In this document: positions 55,821-64,000 of the stretch, piece after piece | How the letters are laid out: the number at the start of each line of letters is the position of its first letter | How positions within the stretch are numbered: the first letter of the stretch is position 1 | From: Diplonema papillatum | Lineage: Eukaryota > Euglenozoa > Diplonemea > Diplonemida > Diplonemidae | DNA length: 64,000 nucleotides | Assembly: GCA_030068145.1 (NCBI GenBank) | Contig: JAPJBO010000017.1 | Location: 1-64,000 of the forward strand | Direction of reading: 5' to 3' | Notes under the pieces: generated by a model | The model's database searches: none | What the model saw: only the letters and a program-made list of their open reading frames with translations | What the model was told of the DNA's origin: nothing | Translations under genes and position numbers: made by a program

Positions 55821-56993
55821 TTAGAGAAGGGACGCCGACGCCCTCGCGGTGTTCCGGACGAGCGGAACCTCGGCCTCCGGAAGGTATCGCATTAGCGCAC
55901 TCAGCGTCGTATGGCGCGACACACTTTGGATCACCTTCAGGTCGATCCCGCTTCTCAGGAGATGAAACAGGGCGCCCCGCCGGAGAGAATGGCCGGAGAG
56001 TGAAATGTTCGCGCGCTTCAGCGCGGTCACAACTCGTCGGAAAGGGAGGTCCGGGAACAGGAGGCGTCCCGGAGGTGTTTGCGACAACAGCGTCCGGAGC
56101 TCCTGGTCCTGGGCTGGAGGAAGAATCACTCCTGTCACCTGGCCGAGACGGAAAGGATCCGACTTCGAGCCCACCCAGTTCACCGCCCAGAAACCAGCAC
56201 TTTCGGTGACGTGCTCTGCCTTTCTCGTCAGCACGTCGTCCACGCGGGCGGCACCCTGCCAGGCCAAAGCCAGCGCAACACGCACCCTGGGGTCCGCTTC
56301 CAGGGCAACGGCAAGATGCAGCTCGTCCTTCGTCACCGGTACAGCCTGCTTCGACGGCTTCATCGCGCCGGCCCGTTTCAGAGACCTGACAAAGTCCCTG
56401 ACGAGCTGGCTGTCGACAGGCCGCCCCAACCGCTTCTCGGCCGACTGTACGTTGACGACGTACTGTACTGCCGAGGCCGCGCAGATGTCTCCACGAGAGA
56501 GCAAACGGGTCACGAACAAGACCAGCGCCGTCGGGACATCGAGCTGCGAATCTGCCTCTGCATCCCAGTGACGTCGGAACTCCAGAAAGCGCCGGTACAC
56601 GGAGTGGATCCCGCGTCGTGTGGACAGCGCCAGTGCATCCGCCACGTACGCGTTCGCAGTCCGGACAAGACGGTTCCGTTCGCCGGGTGAGAGAGGGGGC
56701 TCCGAGAGGAGGGGACGTCCGCATCGCCCCGAGACCGGAGGAGGGAAGCGGTTCACGGCGTCTACTGCTTGGCCTTGCTCCTGGTTGCGTTCGTCCGCTG
56801 AGGGGCCTGGGGAGCGTCGGGGGGAAGAGCTTCGCCCGAGTGTCGGGTGCGGGGCCTCGGGCTGCGCTTCCTGGGCGGCTTCGAGGCGGGCTGCTCCTCG
56901 GCTTTCTGTAGAGCCTGGAAGACGCTCCGTAGAAACGGAGGAAACCCGGCCTCGTGCTGATGCCGGTGCTGGAGGCTGCCTGCAAGAGACCAC
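55821..56993 (-). CDS. Tyrosine recombinase of the retrotransposon
   Basis: The frame overlaps the end of gag by about 230 bp, in the -1 frame relative to it, and starts at a GTG with no ATG near, so a gag-YR frameshift is likely. Core residues are Arg in WQGAARVDDVL, His-x-x-Arg in GHSLRRGAL and His..Tyr in SRHTTLSALMRYL. It would integrate a circular DNA copy by site-specific recombination instead of using an integrase. Confidence 0.87.
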   Translation of the reverse strand: MVSCRQPPAPASARGRVSSVSTERLPGSTESRGAARLEAAQEAQPEAPHPTLGRSSSPRRSPGPSADERNQEQGQAVDAVNRFPPPVSGRCGRPLLSEPPLSPGERNRLVRTANAYVADALALSTRRGIHSVYRRFLEFRRHWDAEADSQLDVPTALVLFVTRLLSRGDICAASAVQYVVNVQSAEKRLGRPVDSQLVRDFVRSLKRAGAMKPSKQAVPVTKDELHLAVALEADPRVRVALALAWQGAARVDDVLTRKAEHVTESAGFWAVNWVGSKSDPFRLGQVTGVILPPAQDQELRTLLSQTPPGRLLFPDLPFRRVVTALKRANISLSGHSLRRGALFHLLRSGIDLKVIQSVSRHTTLSALMRYLPEAEVPLVRNTARASASLL

Positions 56994-58255
56994 CCGGCTT
57001 TCAGAGCCGTCTTCAGGACCATCATCCGGTGGATGGTGTCCCTTCCCAGCTGGACGAGGGCGTCTGGGTCGGTGGTGTCGTCCATCAGTCGCATGATGGT
57101 GGTGACGTGGTTGGTGAGATGTTGGGCGTCGTTGGCGACGCTCGGGATGGCATCGAGGATGTCGGCGAAAAAGTCGCGGATGTGCACCAGGGCCAGCGAC
57201 TTCTCGATGGGGCTGAGGCCGACCCAGAGCTGGGGGTCGAGGAGCTCTGGCCCGGGGGAGAGGAGCGTGGGGGAGCCTTGGACCGACCCGCCCTCCCCCA
57301 GCGAAGGCGGGCCCTCCGGAAAATCCGGAAGGGGTTGTGAAGACCCAGCGTAGGGCTGGGGGGGCTCGGCGCGGGGCTGGTAGAGCTCAGCGTACGGATG
57401 GTGTCGGTACACTGGCGGCGCGGCGTCCTCGATGGCCCGCAAGAGGCCGCAGGAGGAGCCCGGCAGCAGGACAGCCTGGGGTAACCGAGAGACGTCGATA
57501 AGAGGCGGAGGTGGCGGGAGCTGGCCTGCGAGCGGCCCCTGACGGGGCGCTGGGCAGGGACAGGAGTCCAGCGGCGTGGCCGCGGCGGCGGGGAAGGACC
57601 CAACGGGCATCGCTACCGGCGGAGGCGCGGGGCAACCAGGAGGCGCGTCGCGTGCGGGGTGAGTCGTCGCCGCGGGGACAGGCTCAGGCCGCGGCGAGTC
57701 GCGCGTCGGGAGAGCCGCCATCACCAATTCGGTGAGGCGCTCGACCTGCCGCTGCAGGCGGTCCATGCGGTCTGAGTCGCCGCCCCGGCTGCCCTCGGTG
57801 GAGCCGCAGTCCCTGAGGTCGCCATCATCCGGGTCGTCGCTCTCAGCGAACGAAACGCGGCGCGCCGCCGGCGGAGATAGGGCCGCGGTAGAGTCGGTGG
57901 GGGTGGCGGGGAGCGGCATGTGCCCCGGCGTCTGTGGCGGGGGCGCGGCCTTCGGGGACGAGCGCAACAGGTCTGCGAACTCGCCCTCGGTGGCGGAAGG
58001 CGCCGACGCGACTGCGAGCCACGCCAGTACCCACTGGGCGACGCCCTCCGGGGGGGCCTCCTCGTCGGTGTAGCCCAAGGCGCCCAGGAGGCGCCTCAGC
58101 CCGGCTTCCGCGGTGCCCTCGACCTCGCGGGCGACCTTCAACACCGTCGAGAGACGGCGGTTGTTCGCGGTGAAGGAAAAAAGGGACGGGACATCAGTCC
58201 CGACCACCCTCTTCACCCAACTCACCGCGCCCGACCTGTCGAGTTGCTTCGGCAT
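56762..58255 (-). CDS. Gag-like protein of the retrotransposon
   Basis: 497 codons from the ATG at 58253-58255, adjacent to the core repeat. A helical N-terminal region, a Pro-rich middle with a short predicted coiled coil (MDRLQRQVERLTELV), a helical region (SPIEKSLALVHIRDFF..) and a basic C terminus (PPRKRSPRPRTRH) fit a Gag. No zinc knuckle is seen. Confidence 0.75.
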   Translation of the reverse strand: MPKQLDRSGAVSWVKRVVGTDVPSLFSFTANNRRLSTVLKVAREVEGTAEAGLRRLLGALGYTDEEAPPEGVAQWVLAWLAVASAPSATEGEFADLLRSSPKAAPPPQTPGHMPLPATPTDSTAALSPPAARRVSFAESDDPDDGDLRDCGSTEGSRGGDSDRMDRLQRQVERLTELVMAALPTRDSPRPEPVPAATTHPARDAPPGCPAPPPVAMPVGSFPAAAATPLDSCPCPAPRQGPLAGQLPPPPPLIDVSRLPQAVLLPGSSCGLLRAIEDAAPPVYRHHPYAELYQPRAEPPQPYAGSSQPLPDFPEGPPSLGEGGSVQGSPTLLSPGPELLDPQLWVGLSPIEKSLALVHIRDFFADILDAIPSVANDAQHLTNHVTTIMRLMDDTTDPDALVQLGRDTIHRMMVLKTALKAGWSLAGSLQHRHQHEAGFPPFLRSVFQALQKAEEQPASKPPRKRSPRPRTRHSGEALPPDAPQAPQRTNATRSKAKQ

Positions 58256-58927
58256 TTTTGTTGAACGCTTACGCCCGCCACTAAACCCAGGGTTACCTGT
58301 GTTTCGTGTGGGCTACAGCACATTTACCTCCTTCGATCTATCGCAACTGGCAGTCTCCTCAAGCATTTCCTACAAAGCAGGTGCTTATACAAAAAAAAAA
58401 AAAATTCTGACCGCCCACCGTGGTGACCACCTTCTAGTGTGACAGGTAGCGTCTCCCCCCTCCACAGTGAAAATAGCCTGAGGGGGGAAAATCTTAGTTT
58501 CGTGTTCAGGCGCTACTTGCCTCTAAGTGTTTGATGCTAGCATCAAGTCTTCTTCGCGGAATGCAGAGTCTTTTTTTCTTCTTTTTTTCCCGTTTTCTGT
58601 TTTTTCTGTTCTTTCTTTCGTTGTCGACAATTTCTTTTTTCTCCTTTTACTTTTAACCCAACTCCGACCAACCGGACATATATGTCCGGTTTAATCTGGA
58701 TTTTTCTGTAGGGGTGCTCAGGAGGCGCCAAAAAATTCCCAAAAATATGGAATTCACCCATTTCGAGCAAATCTTTTCATTGCCGCCCTCGAATGTCAAA
58801 AATTCGTCAGCAATGACGATTGAAACCAAGTGGCGAGATTGGGGAAACCCCCGGAAAACCGGCTTTTTCAATGCCTTGTCATCAGCAGTCGAAACAATCC
58901 AGGAACTTGGGCAGTGAAAAGGACAAA

Positions 58928-61000
58928 ATGTCTGGAAGGAAGCGGGCGGCCACGGATATGGAGAGTGTGGGGTCGACAGAAGAAGAGGACAACGAGGAAG
59001 CAGAAGAGGTGGAAGAGGAAGAGGACGAGGAAGAAGAAGAGGATGAAGAAGAGGAAGAGGATGACGATGACGACAACAACAGGTCGGGAAGGACAGTGCG
59101 CGAACAAGTGCATCATCTCGACGCCACCGCGCTTGGGCGGGTGACAGTGGTCGACTCTTGCGGGAACTGGGACAGGCAACGGTCGCGACGTGAGTTCGGC
59201 GGTATCCGGGGTGTGACACTGCAGCTGCGTGACGAGCAGAGCGGGGTGGAGTGCGGGTACATCGCACTCATGCGAGCGATGGAGGGAAGTTTTGCGATGC
59301 CATCGGCATTGAACATTCTCAGCTTCGCCCGCGAACATTTCGACGTGCGTTGCAGGAGTGTGGCACGCTTACCGGAGCTGGACACTTATCAGGTATCGAG
59401 CTTCTGCCTCCAACACGGTATCGGATTCCAGCCCAATCCGGAGACAGTGTACACAGCGCTGTACAACTGGGCCGTGCTGAGAGGAACCGGCTCAGTCGAG
59501 CGAGGCGAAGACCGACCCCACCCGGCCAACGTCGTGTTCCTGGCCAACCCGCGGGTTCAGAGCGGTGATCTCGGCCACTTTATGAACATTTTTTTTGGCG
59601 AGCCACCAAAAGAACAGGCGCCGAAGTCCTCCGCAAAGCCTGCACCGAAGCGCCCCGGCCGGCCACCAAAAGAACAGGCGCCGAAGCCCTCCGCAAAGCC
59701 TGCACCGAAGCGCCCCGGCCGACCACGAAAAGGACCGGCACAGAAGCCCCCCGCAAACCCAGCACCGCGAGGCCGCCCACCGAATACTGAGAGCGCTGCG
59801 GTCAAGGCAGCAGGTGCAGCGATCAAGTCCTTGTCGTGGAGCAGCAAAGTCGAGCCCAACCTCGAATTCCCTTTCAACGCCAAGAAGACCGGACCGAATC
59901 CGTCCTACGACCTTGATGAGGATTCCTCCCCCACTGACATCTTCAGATGCATGTTCACCGACCTGGTGGTCACCCAGATCATTGGGCACATGAGTGTGTA
60001 TGCTGCAGGGAAAGAGGGTATCTCGTACGAAGCACCCGATATTGCGGAATTTCTTCGCTGGTGTGCTGTCACATACGCGATGGGGTTGTCCGTGAAACAG
60101 GATCTCTACTCGTACTGGTCCGTGGACCCTATCGAACAATGCGCGTTTTTTTCTGAAACCATGTCCAGGAAAAGGTGGCACGATATTCACAGGACGCTGC
60201 ACTTCACAGACCCCCTCAGTGGAAAGAAGGAACACCCGGACCGACTCATCAAGATAAGAGATATTTTCCAGCTTGTGTCTCTCCAATGGCGGGATGTCTA
60301 TGCTCCCGATAAAGAACTTAGCTTTGATGAGTCGATCATCAAGTACAAAGGTCGTGTCAGCTTCAAGCAATACATGCCCATGAAACGGCATCGATTCGGT
60401 TTGAAGTGTTTTGTTCTGGCTGAGTCACAGACTGGTTACACATTGGTATCGTCAGTGTATACCGGTAAGATTGACACGGATACTAACCCTGGCCCCGTGA
60501 ACGTTGGTGAGCGTGAACTTCTTGCAGCTGCGGCTCTGTATGCATACTCAGGAAGGCACATGTACATGGACAACTACTACACAAGCATTCCCCTCATGCT
60601 AAAATTATACACCTTGGGATTCCACGCGGCCGGAACTGTCCGCAAAAATCGGAACGGGATCCCACTTTTTAGCAAGTCCCAAAAGAAGCGCGGCCGCCCA
60701 TCCCAAGCGGATAAGGCTGCGGCCCCGAAACGCGGCCATTGCCAGTATCGCCAAAGTTCGCCGATCACGTTCTTGGAGTGGGTTGACAAGCGTGAAGTCC
60801 GCATGTTGTCAACACTCCCCATTGGAACAACAATGACCGAGCTTGAGCGTCGCTGCAAGGGGGGAAAGCGGTTGAAGGTCAGTAAGCCAGACATCGTGGT
60901 TGCTTACAACAAACACATGGGGGGGGTAGATCGCTGCGACCAGTACCTTGCCCGGGCGACACGATTCATGCAGGGCAAACGATGGTATATGAAGTCGATG
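58928..61000 (+). pseudogene. piggyBac transposase, 5' part, with N-terminal Cys/His domain and AT hooks
   Basis: The ATG at 58928 (aaaatgtctgg) is preferred; the frame is open a little further upstream without ATG. An acidic tract spans residues 19-50. Residues 70-222 form a separate domain with GVECGYIALM (C109) and SGDLGHFMNIFF (H217), an arrangement seen in papain-like/C39-type peptidases. Three AT-hook motifs follow (KRPGRPPK, KRPGRPRK, RGRPPN), a fourth is at RGRPSQ (588-593). The transposase core has the three catalytic Asp: D467 (SFDESI), D548 (MYMDNYYTS) and D668 (GGVDRCD). The frame is cut after RWYMK by the foldback element. Confidence 0.85.
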
Positions 61001-62606
61001 CCAAAAGGGGGGGGGGGGGGGTTTGGGCGGAAAAATCCCCGCATAGTTCACCAGGGTCTGACGGGTACTGAGGCCCCATACCCTTCCTAAAACATCATTC
61101 TGCGTTCAAATACGCCTCAGAAGCCTCCGGAGAGCCTTCTATGATGTCCCAAATGCAATTTTTTGTGGGTTTTTAGGGGGTCCCCCCGTCTGCTGGCCGT
61201 AAACCGCCATAAGAAGACACATATGCAACCTGATGCTGGGTCGCTCCTCGGAGCAAAATCTCGGCCTAAACACACGTTTTCGGCGTTCTCTATCATTCTC
61301 CAGGTTGCATTCGACCCTCGGACTTCATAAATTATCTCGCTTACAGGTGTTCCGGGTGTGCAAAAACAAGGCGAATGGACCCTACAGACCGTACCACGCC
61401 CTGCCTGTCTATACAGGCTTTGGGGTCGAATTGCGCCGCCTTGGCGCATGTGCACCGTTTTGGTCTCGTTGTGCTGCTTTTGGATCCACTAAGAACTCTA
61501 GTCTGATTTGCGGGACGCTTTGCTCGGTTTTGGTGCCCACTTCACCGTTCAAAGTGCATCCAGTGGTGAAGACTTTGCGCCGAAGCTGAGAGGAAGCACC
61601 AGTAGGCGCCACTTACCGTGAGCGGGTCTCGGAACAGGACTCAAACTGTGGCCGCAGGTGATACTGCCGACCATGGCAGGTGTGTGCGCCACACAAGTTT
61701 TGTCTGACCAGCTCACTGCACAGGAGCTTGCAACAACATCCCTCGGGTCATGTGCCGGCTGTGCAAAGACATCCAGCGAGAAGCACTTTGCAGCCCATGG
61801 GTGAGAAAGATGCCAGAAGGGAAGACATTGCCAGGAAAGCTCTGAAAGCCTGCCCTGAAAGCGGTGAAGCCTGCTTCAAAATCATGAAGTGAACGCGTCG
61901 TAGTCAACCGCTTGAGAACGGCTGATGATCGCCTGTTTACTTAACGCTTGTCCTACTTCGTTCACAAGCCTTGCAGAATCACCAGAATAGCATAACATGA
62001 TGCAGGTAGAAGCCTGAACAGGCCTTAGAACAGTGAAAGTGGGCGCCAAAACCGAGGAAGCGTCCCGCAAATCAGACCAGAGTTCTTAATGGACTCCAAA
62101 GCAGCACAAACGAAGCCCGAAACGGTGGATTGGCGCCAAAGCAGTGCAGGTTGACCCCAAAGCCTGTTATAGACAGGCAGGGCGTAGTTCGGTCTGTCCC
62201 CAATGCAGGGGGCCATTCTCCTTATCTTTGCACGTCCCGGAACACCTGTGAGTGAAAGAAACCACGAAGCCCGAGGGGTCGAATGCACCTGGAGAGTGGC
62301 TAGAAGAACGCCGAAAACGTGTGTTTAGGCTGGGATCTTGCACAGAGAAGCGACCCAGCATCAGGTTGCGTATGTGTCTCTATGGTGGTTTACGGCCAGC
62401 AGGCGGGGGGACCCCCTAAAACCCACAAAATCGCATTTGGGACATCATAGAAGGCTCTCCGGAGGCTTCTGAGGGCGTATTTGAACGCAGAATGATGTTT
62501 TAGGAAGGGTAAATGGGGCCTCAGTTAAAAAAAAACCCCCGTCAGACCCTGGTGAACTATGCGGGGTTTTCCGCCCAAACCCCCCCCCCCCCCCTTTTGG
62601 CATTCG
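60998..62606. mobile_element. Foldback element, copy 2, inserted in the piggyBac transposase
   Basis: Starts gatgccaaaagg with a G run and ends ccttttggcatt; arms and centre match the element at 10493-12086 in inverted orientation. Flanks tatatgaagtc (left) and catatgaaagtc (right) are an imperfect target duplication. The codons for YMK-VFF of the transposase are recovered by joining the two sides. Confidence 0.88.
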
Positions 62607-63085
62607 TACCATATGAAAGTCTTCTTTTATTTGCTCGAAGTGTCTGCGTTAACAGTTTTATCTTGTACAAGCGTCTGGTAAGAATCGCGGGTCCTTACCC
62701 TTCAAGGACTTCAGAAAAGAGCTCATCCGCGGTTACTTGCTGACAACCGCAGTACTGAGGACTTCAGCCCCGGAACGCGCACACCTCGGGCTAGCGACCC
62801 CCGTCGCGCCTGGATGGCAGTTTCCATGCCATTCTGGAAACAGACACCCGCGTTGCGTGCAAATGCCATGTTCGTTTGGTCAAGACGAAATATGTCTGCA
62901 AAACATGTGGCGTGGCTCTGTGTCCCGCTCCGTGTTTTACCCGGTTTCACACCCTCAAGAACCACCATTACTACGAGCCGGAAACTCCTGGGACCCAGCG
63001 CTTGAAGAAACGAGGCGCCGCCCTTGCAAGCAGGGCGCCCTCCCACACTCAAAGGAGTGCGTCTGACGTATACCGAGTCTACTGA
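62607..63085 (+). pseudogene. piggyBac transposase, 3' part
   Basis: Directly after the foldback element the transposase frame resumes (MKVFFYLLEVSALNSFILYK). It then shifts frame at least once between about 62690 and 62860. It ends with the Cys-rich domain typical of piggyBac transposases (YVCKTCGVALCPAPCFTRFH) and a stop near 63085. The element was therefore disabled by both insertion and indels. Confidence 0.82.
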
Positions 63086-63526
63086 TGAAAGTGACTGCAG
63101 TGGCCAGTAGTTGCGTGAACTGCCCACCTGCCCCGTACCTCAATTTCCTGCGTCTTGCCCGTTATCTCGCCATCACTCCAACCCCCTACCCCCGGAACGC
63201 ACGCAAAATGACGTCTGCCGCCTTTCTTCTTCTCTTTTGCTCAAGCCCAACCTAGGAAGGAAATCTAAACACGCGAGAAAACAAAAGATTGTCAAGGTTG
63301 CGGTGAAACGTTGTCGACGAATTAGAGACGGTCATAAGCGAGAAGACGATGACAGACTAGTGGAACATCATGTCAAAATTTCGCCTTCCAAGGGCGGCAA
63401 TGGAAAGATATGCTTCGAAATCGCAAAATTCCAGCCCCAGAATGCCCAAAAGAGCGAAGGCACTCTATAAAAATGAAAAATAGGAAAAAGTGGAAATTAA
63501 CCTGTAGGTGCTTGGTCGGAGTTGGG

Positions 63527-64000
63527 CTAATTTTAATTTTAATTTTCTTTACCATGGTATTTTTGGACTTTTTGGTGCCGTAGAGTAGTTCTTCTTTCTC
63601 TATGCCGCCCACGTCGATGTTCGTTTAGCATTGAGTTCTTTTAAGTACATGAACCACATTCGATGTTCGTTTAGCAGCGGCTGCCGAATCATGCCGTGGC
63701 ACCGTCCTTTTGTGCGTCTGCCTTGCTGAAGAAGTGTGGGAAAGGAGTCCAGGACTCCGTGGTTTGAAACCATGTGCTATGGCTTCACTTCCTCCTCCGT
63801 TCGTCCGTTTTTCTTTAAAAAAAGGGGGTTTACAAATTGGGTTGTGGCTCGTAACCAACCGCCACGGGGCACTACTTCCACCAGGTGAAAGTGTTTACGC
63901 TTTCTCGAGAGAGATGACGTAGCCATTGGTTGTGAATCTCCTGGCACATTCCTCCCATGAGAGTACGAATACTTGCTGGTCGTCGTAGCACACCCATTCA
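63527..64000. other. Right flank, no gene seen
   Basis: A/T-rich sequence next to the piggyBac end, a fragment of the 71-bp family near 63630-63680 (aagtacatgaaccaca) and unassigned sequence to the edge. Confidence 0.4.

Larger units (their letters stand above)
53711..58394 (-). mobile_element. Tyrosine-recombinase retrotransposon with split direct repeats (VIPER/Ngaro-like)
   Basis: On the plus strand the order is A (53713-53810), B (53811-53930), A (53931-54027), coding block (54028-58254), B (58275-58394). Read in the coding direction this is B, ORFs, A, B, A, that is the A1-ORFs-B1-A2-B2 arrangement of split direct repeats of PAT/Ngaro-type YR retrotransposons. The coding block carries gag, YR and RT-RNase H in that order, as in trypanosomatid VIPER. 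A 20-bp core (ttttgttgaacgcttacgc with one more T) lies at both edges of the coding block. The gag ATG touches one core and the RT-RH stop lies inside the other. Outer ends are A/T runs. All frames are open, so it may be recent. Confidence 0.85.
58657..63526 (+). mobile_element. piggyBac element, interrupted
   Basis: Left end CCCAACTCCGACCAA directly follows TTAA (58653-58656). The right end is its reverse complement, ending at 63526 and followed by ctaa, a one-base decayed TTAA. A palindrome accggacatatatgtccggt lies 15 bp inside the left end. Subterminal motifs (cattgccgccctcgaatg left, ccaagggcggcaatgg right) form a second inverted pair. The transposase gene is inside and is split by a foldback insertion. 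Without the insertion the element would be about 3.26 kb. Confidence 0.9.

Noticed and set aside
55819..56985. First 390 codons of the long RT-containing frame as a protein domain
   Set aside because: They overlap the tyrosine recombinase gene in another frame, have no recognisable domain and begin at TTG.
58820..58927. Upstream start of the piggyBac transposase
   Set aside because: The extended frame begins at TTG; the ATG at 58928 has a good context and precedes the acidic tract.

Overview
The window is nuclear DNA of a eukaryote, most probably a protist. Host coding segments carry canonical GT..AG introns, sometimes of 0.8-2 kb, and the spaces between them are filled with transposons, MITEs and minisatellites. 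Every recognisable host coding segment lies on the minus strand, from about 2 kb to 52 kb. Together with a mitochondrially targeted HslV and a retroelement with gag-YR-RT/RH order as in trypanosomatid VIPER, this is compatible with a euglenozoan (for example a diplonemid) that has directional gene clusters. That placement is an inference; no spliced-leader gene or rRNA was seen.

Layout. 0-3 kb: a frameshifted tyrosine recombinase gene (+) beside the first exon of a Utp6-like U3 snoRNP protein (-), then a MITE. 3.8-8.2 kb: a 263-bp tandem repeat, then an intact LIM-like zinc-module gene (-) trailed by degenerate copies of its own 3' end. 8.6-12.1 kb: a hAT-type MITE and a 1.6-kb foldback element. 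12.2-14.2 kb: a zinc-ribbon gene (-) with tandem copies of its 3' side. 14.5-20.3 kb: a tRNA-headed SINE, a 2.4-kb 31-bp minisatellite and a 210/73-bp tandem array. 21-23.4 kb: a two-exon SAM methyltransferase gene (-) with partial copies of its last exon. 24-25.3 kb: duplicated exons of an IPT/TIG-like protein. 28-31 kb: a TTAA MITE, then a single-exon HslV gene between inverted copies of a 220-bp repeat. 31.5-38.4 kb: minisatellites, a second hAT MITE, a second SINE and a mariner-type MITE. 38.6-44.1 kb: a PH-like gene (-) with partial copies at both ends. 46-48.5 kb: a two-PDZ protein exon (-), again trailed by partial copies. 52.4-52.7 kb: a candidate RG-rich exon (-).

53.7-63.5 kb is a transposon block. 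First comes a tyrosine-recombinase retrotransposon (gag, YR, RT-RNase H on the minus strand) bounded by split direct repeats. After it lies a piggyBac element (+) with TTAA-type flanks, whose transposase gene is interrupted by a second copy of the foldback element.

Three themes deserve attention. Nearly every host gene is accompanied by tandem broken copies of its own terminal exon. The 220-bp repeats scattered through the window look like solo terminal repeats of the YR retrotransposon, with a 20-bp core as the junction. Several insertions can be checked against related uninterrupted (empty) sites within the same window.
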